Positions 17,293-25,888 of a DNA stretch of 64,000 nt are shown here, in pieces. The notes under the pieces were generated by a model that saw only the letters and a list, made by a program, of their open reading frames with translations, did no database searches and was not told the origin of the DNA. A program made the position numbers and the translations under genes. Each line of letters begins with the position of its first letter. Positions within the stretch are counted from its first letter, which is position 1. The stretch comes from Bacteroidota bacterium. GTDB taxonomy: Bacteria > Bacteroidota > Bacteroidia > Bacteroidales > Prolixibacteraceae. The DNA lies in the NCBI GenBank assembly GCA_023251455.1, contig JAHEYT010000021.1, positions 57,968-121,967 of the forward strand. The letters are read 5' to 3'.

Positions 17293-18819
17293 ATGAAAAT
17301 CAGAAACCTTGTTCTACTTGGGTTTATTTTGCTTAAATTTATACTGCAATACATTTTGATTGATCCGGTGTACGAGCTGCACCGCGACGAATTTCTGCAT
17401 CTCGATCAGGCGCACCATTTAGCCTGGGGCTATACCTCAGTACCTCCGTTCACTTCATGGATTTCGTGGATTATTCTTCAACTCGGGAATGGCGTATTTT
17501 GGGTGAAATTCTTTCCCGCACTGTTTGGCGCGTTAACTCTGGTGGTAGTCTGGAAAACCATCGAAGAACTGAAAGGCGGCTGGTTTGCACTACTTTTGGG
17601 TGCCATTTCAGTGGTGTTTTCCACTTTAATTCGCCTCAACATGCTTTATCAACCCAATTCACCCGATATTCTGGCATGGACGCTGCTTTTCTTTATCATC
17701 CTGAAATTCATCAATTCTCAAGATAGCAAATGGCTTTGGTACGCCGGAATTACCTTTGCGTTCGGCTTCCTAAACAAGTACAATATTGCCTTTCTTTTTA
17801 TCGGACTTTTGCCTTCCATTCTGATTACTGAGCAACGCACGATTTTCAGGAATAAACAATTTTATTACGCCATGGGGCTGGCGGCTTTGCTGGTTTTACC
17901 CAACCTGATTTGGCAATATGTGAATGGATTTCCGGTTTTTAAGCACCTCGATGAACTGGCACGCACCCAGTTGGTCAATGTCAACCGTTTTGATTTTCTG
18001 AAAGAACAACTGTTATTTTTCATGGGATCGTTATTTGTAATACTGTCCGCATTTGTAGCTTTCATCATTTACCCGCCGTTCCGGAAATACCGCATTTTTG
18101 GCTGGTCGTTCCTGTTCATCATCGGCCTGTTTGTTTACCTCAAGGCAAAAGGTTATTATGCCATAGGCCTCTACCCTATTTTTCTGGCCTTTGGTGCTGT
18201 TTACCTCGAACAGATTCTCTCTGGCAAATGGTTGAAATACCTTCGTCCGGTGGCGATAATACTTCCGCTAATTCTGTTCCTGCCCATATTGCAAATTGCG
18301 TTTCCCAACCGAACACCGCAGGAAATCAGGCAACATGCACAGCAATACAAAGACTTTGGATTGCTTCGGTGGGAAGACGGTAAAGAACATGACCTGCCGC
18401 AGGATTTTGCTGATATGCAAGGTTGGAAAGAACTCGCGCAAAAGGTTGACCTTGCTATGGCTTCCATTCCGGACAAGGAACATACGCTTTTGCTTTGCGA
18501 CAATTATGGACAGGCCGGAGCCATCAATTATTATTCGGCGATTAAAAATATCGGGGCAGTTTCGATGAATGCTGATTACATCAACTGGTTCAGGCTCGAC
18601 AAAGAAATCCGAAATGTGATATTGGTTCAGGAAGCCAGTGATAACGATCCGGAGCGAAACAGGGAAAAACCAATGTTCGAAACCATTGAGCGTGTGGGCG
18701 AAATTACCAATCCGTATGCACGCGAAAAAGGCACAAGCATATATGTCCTGAAAAATGCAAAAACCGACATTAATGAAATCCTCCGGAAAGAAATTGCAGA
18801 ACGAAAAAGTCAAAAATAA
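17293..18819 (+). CDS. membrane glycosyltransferase, GT39/ArnT-like (GT-C fold)
   Basis: This 508-residue integral membrane protein has about ten hydrophobic helices in the first 340 residues and a soluble C-terminal domain. The first extracytoplasmic loop contains ELHRDEFLHLDQAHHLAWG, with the acidic residues typical of the lipid-phosphate-sugar binding loop of PMT/ArnT enzymes. The family transfers a sugar from a polyprenyl-phosphate donor to lipid or protein on the outer face of the inner membrane. The acceptor is unknown and no lipid-A gene is adjacent. Bacteroidota carry many such paralogues. Confidence 0.85.
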   Translation: MKIRNLVLLGFILLKFILQYILIDPVYELHRDEFLHLDQAHHLAWGYTSVPPFTSWISWIILQLGNGVFWVKFFPALFGALTLVVVWKTIEELKGGWFALLLGAISVVFSTLIRLNMLYQPNSPDILAWTLLFFIILKFINSQDSKWLWYAGITFAFGFLNKYNIAFLFIGLLPSILITEQRTIFRNKQFYYAMGLAALLVLPNLIWQYVNGFPVFKHLDELARTQLVNVNRFDFLKEQLLFFMGSLFVILSAFVAFIIYPPFRKYRIFGWSFLFIIGLFVYLKAKGYYAIGLYPIFLAFGAVYLEQILSGKWLKYLRPVAIILPLILFLPILQIAFPNRTPQEIRQHAQQYKDFGLLRWEDGKEHDLPQDFADMQGWKELAQKVDLAMASIPDKEHTLLLCDNYGQAGAINYYSAIKNIGAVSMNADYINWFRLDKEIRNVILVQEASDNDPERNREKPMFETIERVGEITNPYAREKGTSIYVLKNAKTDINEILRKEIAERKSQK

Positions 18820-18869
18820 TTCGATAAATAGTAACTTTCAGCAATAAAAAATTCTAAGAAGCAAAAGAA

Positions 18870-19157
18870 ATGAAGATTCTTGCCATTGAAAAAGAAATGC
18901 CGGGCGTTCAGGATTCGGATTACAAACCATGGCTGGAAGCAGAGGCGCGCAAAGCCTGGGAGTTGAATCAGGAAGGACTAATCCGCGAATTGTACTTCAC
19001 CGATGACCATTGCGCAGTGTTGATTCTGGAAGCCCGCGACAAAGCCCATGCCCGCGAAATTGTTGATCAATTGCCACTCGTTCAGCAAAAACTGATCGAT
19101 TTTGATTTGCTGGCCTTAAGCGCCTATCCCGGATTTGCACGCTTATTTAAAAAATAG
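18870..19157 (+). CDS. small dimeric α/β-barrel-like protein (muconolactone isomerase/YciI type)
   Basis: The 95 residues form a likely ferredoxin-like dimeric barrel: KILAIEKEMPG, a long helix with EAEARKAWELNQEGLIREL, then VLILEARDKAHAREIVDQLPLVQ. This pattern resembles the muconolactone isomerase/YciI-like superfamily. No catalytic assignment is possible. It follows the glycosyltransferase by 50 bp on the same strand. Confidence 0.6.
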   Translation: MKILAIEKEMPGVQDSDYKPWLEAEARKAWELNQEGLIRELYFTDDHCAVLILEARDKAHAREIVDQLPLVQQKLIDFDLLALSAYPGFARLFKK

Positions 19158-19237
19158 GAAAATGTCATTTGTCATTGGGAAAAACGACAATCATTTCGGA
19201 ATAACATTTTTCTAATGAACCTTTAATCAACAACCAA

Positions 19238-20023
19238 ATGAAAAAAATATTTCACCTGCTGGCAGCTTTATTGCTTTGTATTTCCGGTGCATTTGCACAA
19301 TCTGATTCTATCCCGTACGGAAACAATCCGCAGGCCGGGCATTACGAGATGGTCAATGGCATTCAGCTTTATTACGAAACCTACGGAAGTGGAGAGCCAC
19401 TGGTCATGCTTCACGGAAATGGCGGTTCAATCGATGCTTTTCGCAATCAGATTCCTTTCTTCCAAAAACACTATCAGGTAATTGCCATCGACAGCCGCCT
19501 GCAGGGAAAATCGGGTGGTTCGCCCGATACCATTTCGTACGAACTGATGGCGTCTGATTTTTGTACATTACTCGATCAGTTAAACATCAAATCGGCTTAT
19601 GTGCTGGGCTGGAGCGACGGTGGTATCGACGGAATACTGATGGCAATGAATTGCCCGGACAAAGTAAAAAAACTTGCTGCCTCGGGTGCCAACACTGTGC
19701 CCGACACCACCGCGCTATCGCAGGCCGACTTCGATGAAATGAAAAAAGTGGTTGCAGATCCCAAATCATCAATCAAAGAAAAAACGCTTAATCAAATGAT
19801 GATTAATCAACCAAGCATTCCTTATGCCGATTTAGGAAAGATTAAATGTCCGGTACTGATAATGGCTGGCGATCGCGATATGATTAAAGCTGAACATACC
19901 CTAAAAATCTATCAATCTATTCCGGGAGCTTCACTGTGCATTTTCCCCGACTCTCACCACGGTGTTTGCCAGCAACATCCTGATTTATTTAATGAAACGG
20001 TGCTGACATTCTTTAATAAATAA
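19238..20023 (+). CDS. secreted α/β-fold hydrolase
   Basis: This 261-residue protein has a signal peptide ending SGAFAQ (about residue 21). It shows the oxyanion segment LVMLHGNGGS, nucleophile elbow LGWSDGG (Ser), acid in AGDRDMIKAEH and His in PDSHHGVCQQHP. The family is close to lipase/esterase or 3-oxoadipate enol-lactonase-like hydrolases. It is distinct in sequence from the other secreted hydrolase at 13283. No substrate clue is given by neighbours. Confidence 0.86.
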   Translation: MKKIFHLLAALLLCISGAFAQSDSIPYGNNPQAGHYEMVNGIQLYYETYGSGEPLVMLHGNGGSIDAFRNQIPFFQKHYQVIAIDSRLQGKSGGSPDTISYELMASDFCTLLDQLNIKSAYVLGWSDGGIDGILMAMNCPDKVKKLAASGANTVPDTTALSQADFDEMKKVVADPKSSIKEKTLNQMMINQPSIPYADLGKIKCPVLIMAGDRDMIKAEHTLKIYQSIPGASLCIFPDSHHGVCQQHPDLFNETVLTFFNK

Positions 20024-20193
20024 CTGATATTAAACGTTATCCATTCCATTCTAAAAATATCTTTCTCCATCAAAAACTTCTGTTTCGAAATATTTTTCCG
20101 GTCTACCTGTGATTTCTTGTTTCGTTGTGCGAATAATAAAGCATCAAACGAGTTCAGCAACTCATGCCAACAGAATCCGTAATTGTAAAATGA

Positions 20194-20706
20194 ATGAGTA
20201 CAACAGAAAAATCAGATCGGTTCCTTTACGTCATCGAGGCCAACAAAGGCATCATTTACAAGATTGCCAACTCGTATTGCAAAAAAGCGGAGGATCGAAA
20301 GGACCTCATTCAGGAAATTGTTTCGCAGCTGTGGCGATCGTTCGGAAATTACAGCGACCGCTACAAATATTCGACCTGGATCTACCGCATCGCACTGAAT
20401 GTTGCCATTTCGTTTTACCGGAAAGAAAACCGACGGAAAGTCATTTCTTCGCCCATTTCCGAAGGTCTTTTTAACCTGACCGATCTTGACGACACTACTG
20501 AAACGGAATCCAAGCTTCGGTTACTTCAGCAATTTATTCAGGAACTGAATGACCTCGACAAAGCGCTGATGCTGCTTTACCTCGAAGAAAAGAGCCACCG
20601 CGAAATTGCCGAGATCATTGGTATTACCGAAACTAATGTGGCAACAAAAATTGGCCGGATAAAGCTTTTACTGAAACAGAAATTTATGACCACAGAAACC
20701 AATTAA
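20194..20706 (+). CDS. ECF-type RNA polymerase sigma factor
   Basis: The 170 residues include region 2 (KGIIYKIANSYCKKAEDRKDLIQE and YSTWIYRIALNVAISFYRK) and region 4 (LNDLDKALMLLYLEEKSHREIAEIIG with the helix-turn-helix ITETNVATKIGRIK). It starts at the second of two nearby in-phase-independent ATGs (20194), giving MSTTEK. A membrane protein gene follows after only 3 bp and likely encodes its regulator. The promoter target set cannot be seen from the sequence. Confidence 0.92.
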   Translation: MSTTEKSDRFLYVIEANKGIIYKIANSYCKKAEDRKDLIQEIVSQLWRSFGNYSDRYKYSTWIYRIALNVAISFYRKENRRKVISSPISEGLFNLTDLDDTTETESKLRLLQQFIQELNDLDKALMLLYLEEKSHREIAEIIGITETNVATKIGRIKLLLKQKFMTTETN

Positions 20707-20709
20707 ACA

Positions 20710-21372
20710 ATGGAAAACATCGATTTTATCAACATCTGGAAAGAGCAAAACACTAAAATTGAACAGGCGCTGGCCCTTAACCTGAAATTGCTGCGCGAAA
20801 TTGTGGACGGAAAAGCCAAATCGGCTGTTCGTTCGCTGACAGTGCTCAAATCAACCTTGCTGTTCTTTGGCGTTTTATACCTGATTGCACTCGGCGGACT
20901 GATCTCTTTTGCCATCTCGCGCTACACGCCTGCATGGAATTACTTTTTGTTATCGGTTGCTGCCATTTTTGCGATAAATCTGTTCGCAGTTATCACTTAT
21001 ATCAAGCATCTGGCGTGGCTGAGTGAGATTAATTACGACGGAACAATTGCCGACATTCAGCAGAAATTGTCGAAATTGCAATTGTCGATCATTCAACTTA
21101 CGCGGATCATGTACCTGCAAACGCCTTTTTTCACCACATTTTACCTGAGCAGCAACTGGTTTCCGCAACTCTCGCCATGGCCTTATACCCTCTTCCATCT
21201 AATTATAACCGGAGCAGCCGTATATTTATCGTGGTGGATTTACAGAAATATGACCGTTGACAACCTCGACAATAAGCTGATAAAAAACTTACTGAATGGA
21301 TCGGGCCGAGAAACGGTGCAAAAAGCAATGGATTTTTACAAAGAAATTGAAGAATACAAACTGAAAGAATAG
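20710..21372 (+). CDS. three-helix membrane protein, probable partner of the ECF sigma factor
   Basis: This 220-residue protein has a cytoplasmic helical N-terminus (about 1-50) and hydrophobic helices at about 52-73, 79-100 and 155-178. There is no zinc-binding anti-sigma motif. Its 3-bp spacing from the sigma gene suggests translational coupling and hence a role in holding or tuning the sigma factor, but that is inference from position. It ends at a strong terminator. Confidence 0.65.
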   Translation: MENIDFINIWKEQNTKIEQALALNLKLLREIVDGKAKSAVRSLTVLKSTLLFFGVLYLIALGGLISFAISRYTPAWNYFLLSVAAIFAINLFAVITYIKHLAWLSEINYDGTIADIQQKLSKLQLSIIQLTRIMYLQTPFFTTFYLSSNWFPQLSPWPYTLFHLIITGAAVYLSWWIYRNMTVDNLDNKLIKNLLNGSGRETVQKAMDFYKEIEEYKLKE

Positions 21373-21374
21373 AA

Positions 21375-21407
21375 AAAGCCCGGACTCTTCATCAGAATCC
21401 GGGCTTT
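21375..21407. terminator. bidirectional terminator between convergent genes
   Basis: AAAGCCCGGA and TCCGGGCTTT form a perfect 10-bp stem with a 13-nt loop. It sits between the plus-strand sigma/membrane pair and the minus-strand GH42 gene and has a T or A flank on each side. Confidence 0.8.
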
Positions 21408-21418
21408 CATTTGCCTTT

Positions 21419-21440
21419 GCCTTCGACAGGCTCAGGCAGC
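21419..21440. repeat. short GCCTTCGACAGGCTCAGGC dispersed repeat
   Basis: The 20-bp word is of the TTCGACAnGCTCAGGC type found repeatedly between genes in many bacterial genomes. It lies just downstream of the convergent terminator and upstream of the GH42 stop codon. Confidence 0.5.
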
Positions 21441-21460
21441 GACACAACGATCTTCGTGAA

Positions 21461-23560
21461 TTAGTATTTCCAAACCAGCACATCAGCAGTTTTCATCGAC
21501 TTGCTGCCGATCAAAATCTGAGCATTAGCCGGAAGGTTCATTTCATAAACCTGATCCGAATAATTCATGGCAATTCCAAAGCCATCGCGGTATTCAACCA
21601 TAATTCCCTGCGGATAATTGTCCACCGGAATACCTTGCTGTTTGTATAATTTGGTCAGCACCTGTTTTTCCAGATCGCCTTCTTTTGAATCAACGCCAAT
21701 GTAAGTTACCGTGCCTTTGCCTAGTTTGTGGAAAATAACGGCTGGTGTTCCGGCGTAGAAATCGCCTTCGAAGGTTCCCCAGGTTTCGGTTCCGGCGAAA
21801 GGTTTCAACAAATCGCCCCAGCTGGTCCAGGCAAATTCCTGATTGTTGAATTTAATCTTGTCGGGCGAATGAGGCATCAGCAAATCGTACGACAGAACTT
21901 CGGCGCCAAACAGTTTCCACATGGGCTGATAGAATTTGGCTTCCCACAAATGTCCGCTGCGATCCTGAATTCCGGTACGGCAGCTCATCACCAGATTTCC
22001 GCCATTCTCGGCATATTTGGTCAGTTTATCAATCATTTGCTGATCGATCATTTCGTAAGCTGGTACAAGCAAAACCGGGTAATTGGCAAAATTGGTGGTA
22101 TCGCGCACAAAATCAACCGGTGCTCCAAACGATTTCGCAGCCTTGTAATATTTCAGGAAATGAGCTTCGGTATTCCATTCAGTAGTTTGCTTATTCAGGT
22201 TTAACGCCTGAACATTATCGGTATTGATCAGGATTCCGGTCTTCCGTTGCAGGTAAGGTTTTGGCAATTGCGCTTTTACATCGTACTTGCCACGCAATCC
22301 GTTAATTTCCTGAATAAACTGGCTGAATTCCTTTCCTCCGGGAGTTGGAGTTACGCCATCGGTACCAACAATTCCGTAGTGATATTGCTCGTAACCGTAC
22401 AACGGCGCACGGTAGCGGTAGGTGCAGGTAAATTTGCTTCCACCGGCAAACACGTGCCACAAATACATGCGTATGGCTCCCGGCAGCGGTTGCGGATTGA
22501 TGCTTCCCCAGTTCACCTGTCCGGGCTGAAGTTCCATTACGCCATAAGCGCCTTTCAACGGACGGAAAAAGTCGTTGGCCATTGCAATGCGCGAATATTC
22601 GCCCACACGGAAACCTTTAGATCCAATGCCTTTGTCGCTACCGTATACCATATAGCGTGTATAAGCCACAAAATCAAACTCTTTGCTTTGGCCCACATAA
22701 CCCACGTCGTACATCGGAATGTAGTTGGAAGTAATCCACTGGTCTTTTGATGCGTATTTTTTGATTTCACGGGCCTGTTCATCCAGAAAAGTAGCAGTTT
22801 CGGTATCGGCAAACCGGTAGTGATCTAACTGCCCATGAAGATTCATACCCCATTGTTTGTGCAAAGGGATGTTTATCTCGTCGAAACTGGAATAGGTTCC
22901 GCTCCAGAAATTGTTTCCCCACGACTGATTCAGCGCATCAATAGTTTTGTATTTTTCTTTCAGCCAGTCGCGGAAACGTTGTGGTGCATCCACCCCATAA
23001 TCCAGAAAACGACGAGGTTCATTATCAACCTGCCAGCCCATCACACGCTTGTCGTTTCCGTAGCGTTTGGCCAGTTCGGCAATCATTTTCATCGAATACA
23101 TGCGGAAATAATTACTCGAAAAAGTAGCGTGTTGGCGTCCGCCGTGATCCATTTTTGAGCCGTCTTCGTCGGTTGCCAGCACATCCGGATGTTTGCGCAC
23201 CAGCCAAACCGGGGGCGTTGCCGTTGATGTGCACATTACTACTTTCAGATTATACTTGGCCGCCAGTTGCAATGAGCGGTCGAGCCATTTGAAATCGTAT
23301 TTTCCTTCTTCGGGTTCGAGCTGCGCCCAGGCAAACTCAGCAAAGTGGGTGAATTCGAAGCCCATTTTAGCCATGTTCTGAAAGTCGCGCTCCCATTGAG
23401 TGGAGTCCCAGTGTTCAGGATAATAATAAACGCCGACCGAAGTCAGGTCTTTCGCCGGAAAGAATTTCTCGATATTCTGAGCATTCAGATTGAAACTTAA
23501 GCAGATTCCGAATAAACTCAGAATAAGCAGTTTTGGTAATGATGTTAATTTCATCAGCAT
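21461..23560 (-). CDS. secreted GH42-family β-galactosidase
   Basis: This 699-residue protein begins with a signal peptide (hydrophobic core LLILSLFGIC, cleavage near NAQ at about 28). The GH42 TIM barrel covers about 40-420: VYYYPEHWDSTQWERD, FAWAQLEPEEG, acid/base Glu181 in GWQVDNEP and the nucleophile Glu343 in VMELQPGQVNW. A trimerisation-like Rossmann domain (about 430-640) and a small β domain follow. It likely releases galactose from galactosides outside the cytoplasm, in the periplasm or on the surface. No SusC/D lies beside it, so it is an isolated locus here. Confidence 0.93.
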   Translation of the reverse strand: MLMKLTSLPKLLILSLFGICLSFNLNAQNIEKFFPAKDLTSVGVYYYPEHWDSTQWERDFQNMAKMGFEFTHFAEFAWAQLEPEEGKYDFKWLDRSLQLAAKYNLKVVMCTSTATPPVWLVRKHPDVLATDEDGSKMDHGGRQHATFSSNYFRMYSMKMIAELAKRYGNDKRVMGWQVDNEPRRFLDYGVDAPQRFRDWLKEKYKTIDALNQSWGNNFWSGTYSSFDEINIPLHKQWGMNLHGQLDHYRFADTETATFLDEQAREIKKYASKDQWITSNYIPMYDVGYVGQSKEFDFVAYTRYMVYGSDKGIGSKGFRVGEYSRIAMANDFFRPLKGAYGVMELQPGQVNWGSINPQPLPGAIRMYLWHVFAGGSKFTCTYRYRAPLYGYEQYHYGIVGTDGVTPTPGGKEFSQFIQEINGLRGKYDVKAQLPKPYLQRKTGILINTDNVQALNLNKQTTEWNTEAHFLKYYKAAKSFGAPVDFVRDTTNFANYPVLLVPAYEMIDQQMIDKLTKYAENGGNLVMSCRTGIQDRSGHLWEAKFYQPMWKLFGAEVLSYDLLMPHSPDKIKFNNQEFAWTSWGDLLKPFAGTETWGTFEGDFYAGTPAVIFHKLGKGTVTYIGVDSKEGDLEKQVLTKLYKQQGIPVDNYPQGIMVEYRDGFGIAMNYSDQVYEMNLPANAQILIGSKSMKTADVLVWKY

Positions 23561-23722
23561 AATAATTTTAATTAGATTTTAGGGTTAAAAATTGGCAGTA
23601 CAAGTATAGCGTATTTTTGGGCAAATCGGATTAATAGTGTCAGAAACACATTAATAAATCTGCCGAAATTCCATCCTTAAATCGCTGTTCTGTTGCTTGC
23701 CTGCAGTACGATTTCGGCTTAT

Positions 23723-24157
23723 TTACCTCAGAAAATAGATGCAGTTGGTGTTCTTTTCCACGATCAGGAAAAAATCTTTGTCCTTTAACAGTAAATATTG
23801 ACTTTTCGTAATATCTCCCTTCGGAATGAACCATTTGGGGAAGGATGGTCTTTCTATTTCTTCGATTTTAGAGAGCAGCGAATCGGCGGGTACAGAGCGA
23901 CAGGTTTTGATATCAGGTTCGTACAAATCCCGCTGTTTAAATTCGAATTTGCCAAACGCGTGCCTACTGGTTACATCATAGGTTTCCTTAATTCCAAAGG
24001 CATCTTCCTTTAATATTCCGGGGAACCAACCGTGACTGAAAAAATTGTATTCCATTAGCTCGTCATACGAATAAAACTCGACAACCGGCGATTCGTTGCA
24101 CCCGCAAAAGCTGAGGAAAAAGATCAGGAAGAAGAATAGTTTGAGGAGTTTGAGCAT
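23723..24157 (-). CDS. hypothetical lipoprotein
   Basis: This 144-residue protein has a short signal with the lipobox SFCGC placing the lipid anchor at Cys20. The rest resembles no family I can name. It is somewhat charged, with a central region (KFEFKQRDLYEPDIKTC) and a hydrophobic C-terminal strand (YLLLKDKDFFLIVEKNTNCIYFLR). A second lipoprotein gene lies 38 bp upstream on the same strand. Confidence 0.6.
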   Translation of the reverse strand: MLKLLKLFFFLIFFLSFCGCNESPVVEFYSYDELMEYNFFSHGWFPGILKEDAFGIKETYDVTSRHAFGKFEFKQRDLYEPDIKTCRSVPADSLLSKIEEIERPSFPKWFIPKGDITKSQYLLLKDKDFFLIVEKNTNCIYFLR

Positions 24158-24195
24158 CGGTTAAAAGGATTAAATAAACACTGGTATAGACGTTT

Positions 24196-24843
24196 TTATT
24201 CTGTCCGTAATGTAGGGCATTCGTCTAATTTTAAACTCTGTTTGTTTTTGTCTTCACAGCCATAAGTTAGCATAGCTCGTTGTTTTCCATTCTTGTCCTT
24301 ACCGTAACCAATTCGAATTGAGAACCAGCAATCATTTGTTTTGTCCCAATATTCATAACTTGCATAACCTTCTCCAGTTTGTGAATCATCATCCATTTCT
24401 GCAGCCAGAAAAAACATTGAACCTAAAACTGATTTTCCTGATTTTGTGCCTATAGTTTTGCTGTCTTTGTCGATAATCTTAAAGTTATAGTTCAAATTCG
24501 TCAAGTTTGTTCTTGTAACGGTAATCAAATAATTGTTATCAGCTTTTGTCCCTTTAAAAACTATCGCTTTGTCCAAAGGGAAAGTGTCTGGAAAATATGT
24601 CGTGTCTTTACCTGTTATAATGTAATTGTCAATTAGACGGATTGGCTCATTATAGGCTGATAGCCCGTCAATAAAAGACTGGTCGTATTGAGATTCGTCT
24701 TTTATGTAAATGTCAGACGGCTTTTTATCTGCCGAAATTGACTGCGAGGTATCTATTGATTTTGTGTCAACTGCTTTCCTTGTGTTATTGTTACAACTCA
24801 GAAGTAATAAAGTCAATGTCAAAACGTAAATTGTCTGTTTCAT
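24196..24843 (-). CDS. hypothetical lipoprotein
   Basis: This 215-residue protein has a signal with the lipobox LLSC, lipid Cys at residue 17 and an Asn-rich start (CNNN). The remaining sequence has β-strand character with polar repeats but no family I recognise. The base composition is more AT-rich than surrounding genes, a weak hint of a recent arrival, though no mobile element is seen. It is followed by the other lipoprotein gene and may form a pair with it. Confidence 0.6.
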   Translation of the reverse strand: MKQTIYVLTLTLLLLSCNNNTRKAVDTKSIDTSQSISADKKPSDIYIKDESQYDQSFIDGLSAYNEPIRLIDNYIITGKDTTYFPDTFPLDKAIVFKGTKADNNYLITVTRTNLTNLNYNFKIIDKDSKTIGTKSGKSVLGSMFFLAAEMDDDSQTGEGYASYEYWDKTNDCWFSIRIGYGKDKNGKQRAMLTYGCEDKNKQSLKLDECPTLRTE

Positions 24844-25007
24844 AGCTGTCTTTTAAATGCCCTATAACCAGTAAATACCATCAAATATATACCATTTCCC
24901 CCAATTATTATTGATAATCAGCTTATATCTGAGACTGGTGCCTGAATTATTTGCGCTTTGCCTAAAATCGGCCAGGGTTCCCTAAATTCAGGCCATTCAG
25001 TATCCGC

Positions 25008-25047
25008 AAAAAAAATCCTGAACCCATAAATTATGGATTCAGGATTT
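25008..25047 (-). terminator. Rho-independent terminator for the norZ-ric operon
   Basis: Seventeen-bp arms with one mismatch (AAATCCTGAA.. and its partner ending at 25047) are followed, on the minus strand, by a T8 tract. The stem lies 36 bp beyond the ric stop codon. Confidence 0.88.
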
Positions 25048-25083
25048 AAAATTACCCTATCATATTACCCTATTATGACCGTA

Positions 25084-25812
25084 TTAACCTGCCACCAATG
25101 CCTGTTCTAATTCAATGGCTTTCGGAAACAGAATATTGTTTTCCAGGTGAATGTGACGATGCAAATCATCTTCAAACTCTTTCAGTTTGCCGTAAAGCAC
25201 CCGGAAAGTATTGCAGGCATCTTCCGGTGGAGTGTATCCGTCACTTAACTGGTAAAGCTTTTTCAGGATGACTCCTGCATTTTCATGCTCCTGTTCCATT
25301 ACCGAAATTGGCCCCATCACGGTCCCAAAACAGGCACTATCGGCACAATTTCCGGCCGATTCGTCAGCCACCAGTTTTTTGATGTACGGGAACAAGATTT
25401 GCTCTTCTTTCTGCATGTGCGAAAGCAATTCGTCGGACAGGTCGTTAAACAATTCGTTGATGACAACCACTTCTGAATGATGCTCGCCATGCACATCGGC
25501 GACTTTTTGCGCCAAAGGCAGAATCTGCGGAATGGCTTTGCTCACATACTGATGATGCGTATTCTGAATGTAATCGGCCAGAAACCCAATGTTCCAGCTA
25601 TCGAAATCATGCACTGCCGATCCGGTTTGAGTTTTTAAGTTTTCCAACGCCTTAATAACTAATGACTCGTCAGTTTTTGCATTGGCACAAGCCTCGGCCA
25701 CCGAAATTTTTCCCCCGCAGCAAAAATCGATTCCGTAGCTGCTGAACACATCGGCTGCCCTGAAATCCAGTTTTACTATCTCCCCTACTGATCTATTTCT
25801 AATGTTTTCCAT
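25084..25812 (-). CDS. ric: iron-sulfur cluster repair di-iron protein Ric (YtfE/ScdA family)
   Basis: The 242 residues form an ScdA N-terminal domain with the GIDFCCGG motif (Cys31, Cys32), then a hemerythrin-like helix bundle with His/Glu ligands in HHQYV, HMQKEEQILFPY, EHENAG and HRHIHLENNILFPKA. Ric proteins repair iron-sulfur clusters damaged by nitric oxide or peroxide. It is encoded 76 bp downstream of norZ on the same strand, ending at the terminator at 25008, so nitrosative-stress defence is the natural reading. A second Ric gene with an altered N-terminus lies at 29021. Confidence 0.93.
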   Translation of the reverse strand: MENIRNRSVGEIVKLDFRAADVFSSYGIDFCCGGKISVAEACANAKTDESLVIKALENLKTQTGSAVHDFDSWNIGFLADYIQNTHHQYVSKAIPQILPLAQKVADVHGEHHSEVVVINELFNDLSDELLSHMQKEEQILFPYIKKLVADESAGNCADSACFGTVMGPISVMEQEHENAGVILKKLYQLSDGYTPPEDACNTFRVLYGKLKEFEDDLHRHIHLENNILFPKAIELEQALVAG

Positions 25813-25842
25813 TTTGATATTGTTTAAAATTGTTTTTCATCT

Positions 25843-25880
25843 TTTACCCCTGACAGGGTTTGGAACCTGTCAGGGGTAAA
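25843..25880. repeat. 15-bp-arm palindrome between norZ and ric
   Basis: The arms TTTACCCCTGACAGG (25843-25857) and CCTGTCAGGGGTAAA (25866-25880) pair perfectly around an 8-nt loop. There is no T tract. It resembles a common Bacteroidota intergenic palindrome and lies inside an operon, so it could influence readthrough or RNA processing. Confidence 0.7.
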
Positions 25881-25888
25881 TCAAATTT

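Noticed and set aside
19164..19197. Third GTCATT/AATGAC array after the small dimeric-barrel gene
   Set aside because: Only two GTCATT words and a degenerate right side; mentioned as a possible fragment but not counted as a copy.
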